Origin: Promethearchaeota archaeon
Lineage (GTDB): Archaea > Asgardarchaeota > Lokiarchaeia > Sigynarchaeales > SOKP01
NCBI GenBank assembly: GCA_014729315.1
Contig: WJKD01000267.1
Location: 1-6,050 of the forward strand
DNA: 6,050 nt
Direction of reading: 5' to 3'
Numbering within the stretch: the first letter of the stretch is position 1; each line of letters opens with the position of its first letter. The position numbers and the translations under genes are program-made. Positions 4,777-6,050 of this stretch are shown here, piece after piece. Below the pieces are notes generated by a model that ran no database searches, had not been told where the DNA came from, and was given only the letters and a program-made list of their open reading frames with translations.

Positions 4777-6050
4777 CTACCCACGGTTGTATAAATCCAA
4801 AAATTTTCGAGATATTGAATCCAAATTCTGAATTCCTCTTATCGCAAAAATCATTAAATACTTCGAATGGAGTTGGTCGTGGCTTTTACTGACGTTATGA
4901 GCAAGTTCGTGAGCAACAATAAAAATCCATATAAGAAATAATGGAATTTCTAAAGAACCATCGTGCATAAGAAAATAGTTGAAAATTAACTGTCCTTTAT
5001 AGTTAAACGCGTTTACAGGTGCTTTAAAATAAGCGATTCTTACTGATTTAGCGTCTCCTCCAATAATCTCAACAATATATTCGAGCATTTCTTGAAATTT
5101 TTTCAACAAATTTGATGTCAGGTTAGCAGCTAGACCATCTTGTTTATAATAATGAATCCCGCTTTTTTCCTCTAAAATCAATTGTGGTATCGCGGGTGTT
5201 ATATCTAATCCTCCGTAAACCGCCCTTCCGGCAAATTCCATAGATTTGTAAAGTTTCTTATCCACATTTTTTATCTTTTTTTTTACATTTCGATTAATAT
5301 TATAATAGGTTGTCATATCATTGTTATCTAAGTTCTGATCTAATCTTTCTTTGACATATTTAATAAGATTGTTGCGAGAAGGGGGTGATTTAAGAATTAT
5401 ATTAATTTTATCTTCTGTTTTGATTTTATCAGAGGGGTTAGCTTTCCCATCAGTTCCCGAAAGCTGAGATCTACTGTTAGGATCAATTACAAAAAACCTT
5501 TTAGGTTCCCATCCTAATCCCTCTCTATTCTTAATACTAGGATTTTTAACTAACTTGTTAGCTTTAGCTAGATTTTTTATCGAACTAATGTCCTTTGAAA
5601 GGTTTTTGAATGTCTTAACAGATTCCGGAATTTTTAACTTAACTTTTGGAATATTATATTTTTTCGATTCGAGAATCAGCGTAGAAAATCCTAAATCTCG
5701 AAGCGTATTTATTTGATCCTCAGATTTTAATAATTTTTCAATCAGAGATGAGATTAATTTTGCTTTAGGTAAATTCGAAGCAAATAATACGGAAGAAATC
5801 GATATTGATAATTCAGTAATAAATCTTTCGGGGTGTTTCAAACGAAAATCTTTGGTGATACCGATTATATTTTGTTCAGCATCGTATTCTACTGCTCTAC
5901 CTTTAATTTGATTTTTATAATGTTTATATTTAAGCTCGTAAACGATTTCTTCACAAAATATGCATTTTGTCCGGTATAGTCTCCTCTTCCAATTCTTATC
6001 CATTCTAAGGTTACTGTCTTTTACAATCACTTTAATGAAGGGAACTAGCT
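4777..6050 (-). CDS. C-terminal part of a sacsin/NO VEIN-like protein with a HELAHN metallopeptidase-like module (5' end outside window)
   Basis: The frame is open from the right edge to the TAG at 4777, about 424 residues. In-frame GTG (6030) and ATG (6003) codons exist but lack a ribosome binding site, and codons before them continue a plausible VPFIKVIVKDSNLRM segment. The true start is therefore probably beyond the edge. The following numbers count from the GTG. Residues 14-80 carry CIFC (23-26) and an AVEYD-type strand, followed by a helix-rich section (88-165) and a Lys/Asn-rich low-complexity linker (170-260). The C-terminus has FNYKGQLIFNYF (342-353), a hydrophobic helix, then IVAHELAHN (371-379) and SHDQLHSKY (383-391): a HExxH zincin-type motif (H374, E375, H378) with later histidines (384, 388). 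This arrangement recalls the C-terminus of sacsin/NO VEIN-type HSP90-like ATPase proteins. Protease activity is unproven. Confidence 0.7.
   Translation of the reverse strand, partial: LVPFIKVIVKDSNLRMDKNWKRRLYRTKCIFCEEIVYELKYKHYKNQIKGRAVEYDAEQNIIGITKDFRLKHPERFITELSISISSVLFASNLPKAKLISSLIEKLLKSEDQINTLRDLGFSTLILESKKYNIPKVKLKIPESVKTFKNLSKDISSIKNLAKANKLVKNPSIKNREGLGWEPKRFFVIDPNSRSQLSGTDGKANPSDKIKTEDKINIILKSPPSRNNLIKYVKERLDQNLDNNDMTTYYNINRNVKKKIKNVDKKLYKSMEFAGRAVYGGLDITPAIPQLILEEKSGIHYYKQDGLAANLTSNLLKKFQEMLEYIVEIIGGDAKSVRIAYFKAPVNAFNYKGQLIFNYFLMHDGSLEIPLFLIWIFIVAHELAHNVSKSHDQLHSKYLMIFAIRGIQNLDSISRKFLDLYNRG

Noticed and set aside
5953..5964. CxxC pair (CIFC) in the protein at 4777-6050 as a zinc finger.
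   Set aside because: There is no second Cys/His pair at a suitable spacing, so a complete zinc ribbon cannot be supported.

Overview
The window looks like a piece of an AT-rich archaeal genome, most probably from an Asgard archaeon (Lokiarchaeia-like). No rRNA or other marker gene is present, so this rests on content: small Roadblock/LC7 and longin-fold proteins, a V4R/Bet3-like protein, TATA-type promoters about 25 bases before start codons, and GGTG-type ribosome binding sites. Families of this kind are unusually abundant in Asgard genomes. I see no mobile element, CRISPR array, tRNA or rRNA.

Layout. Bases 140-1768 (+) hold three genes in one direction: a single-domain Roadblock protein, a four-cysteine V4R (Bet3/TRAPP-fold) protein 6 bases behind it, and a two-domain protein with an N-terminal longin-like and a C-terminal Roadblock-like domain. 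Only 3 bases separate the last of these from a convergent minus-strand pair at 1772-3021: a small helical protein whose stop codon overlaps (ATGA) the start of a FIST-like protein, probably DUF6976. Bases 3022-3300 form an AT-rich divergent promoter region with two perfect palindromes. To its right is a third Roadblock/longin-like protein (3301-3729, +) with an amphipathic N-terminus. It converges on an EamA-family drug/metabolite transporter (3755-4657, -), with a 9-bp-stem hairpin at the junction. Bases 4777-6050 (-) are the C-terminal part of a large protein that runs off the right edge. It ends in a HELAHN metallopeptidase-like module of the kind found at the C-terminus of sacsin/NO VEIN-type HSP90-like ATPase proteins.

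How the genes may work together. The left half is a group of small sensor or scaffold folds. Roadblock and longin domains are the folds of MglB, Ragulator, Mon1-Ccz1 and the small TRAPP subunits, all of which regulate small GTPases. V4R is the fold of TRAPP Bet3. FIST-like proteins are thought to be ligand sensors. Roadblock, Bet3-like and longin proteins side by side recall the TRAPP core (Bet3-type plus longin-type subunits), and a primitive GTPase-regulating complex is the most interesting reading. No GTPase is encoded in the window, so the target is unknown. The transporter and the sacsin-like gene look functionally unrelated.
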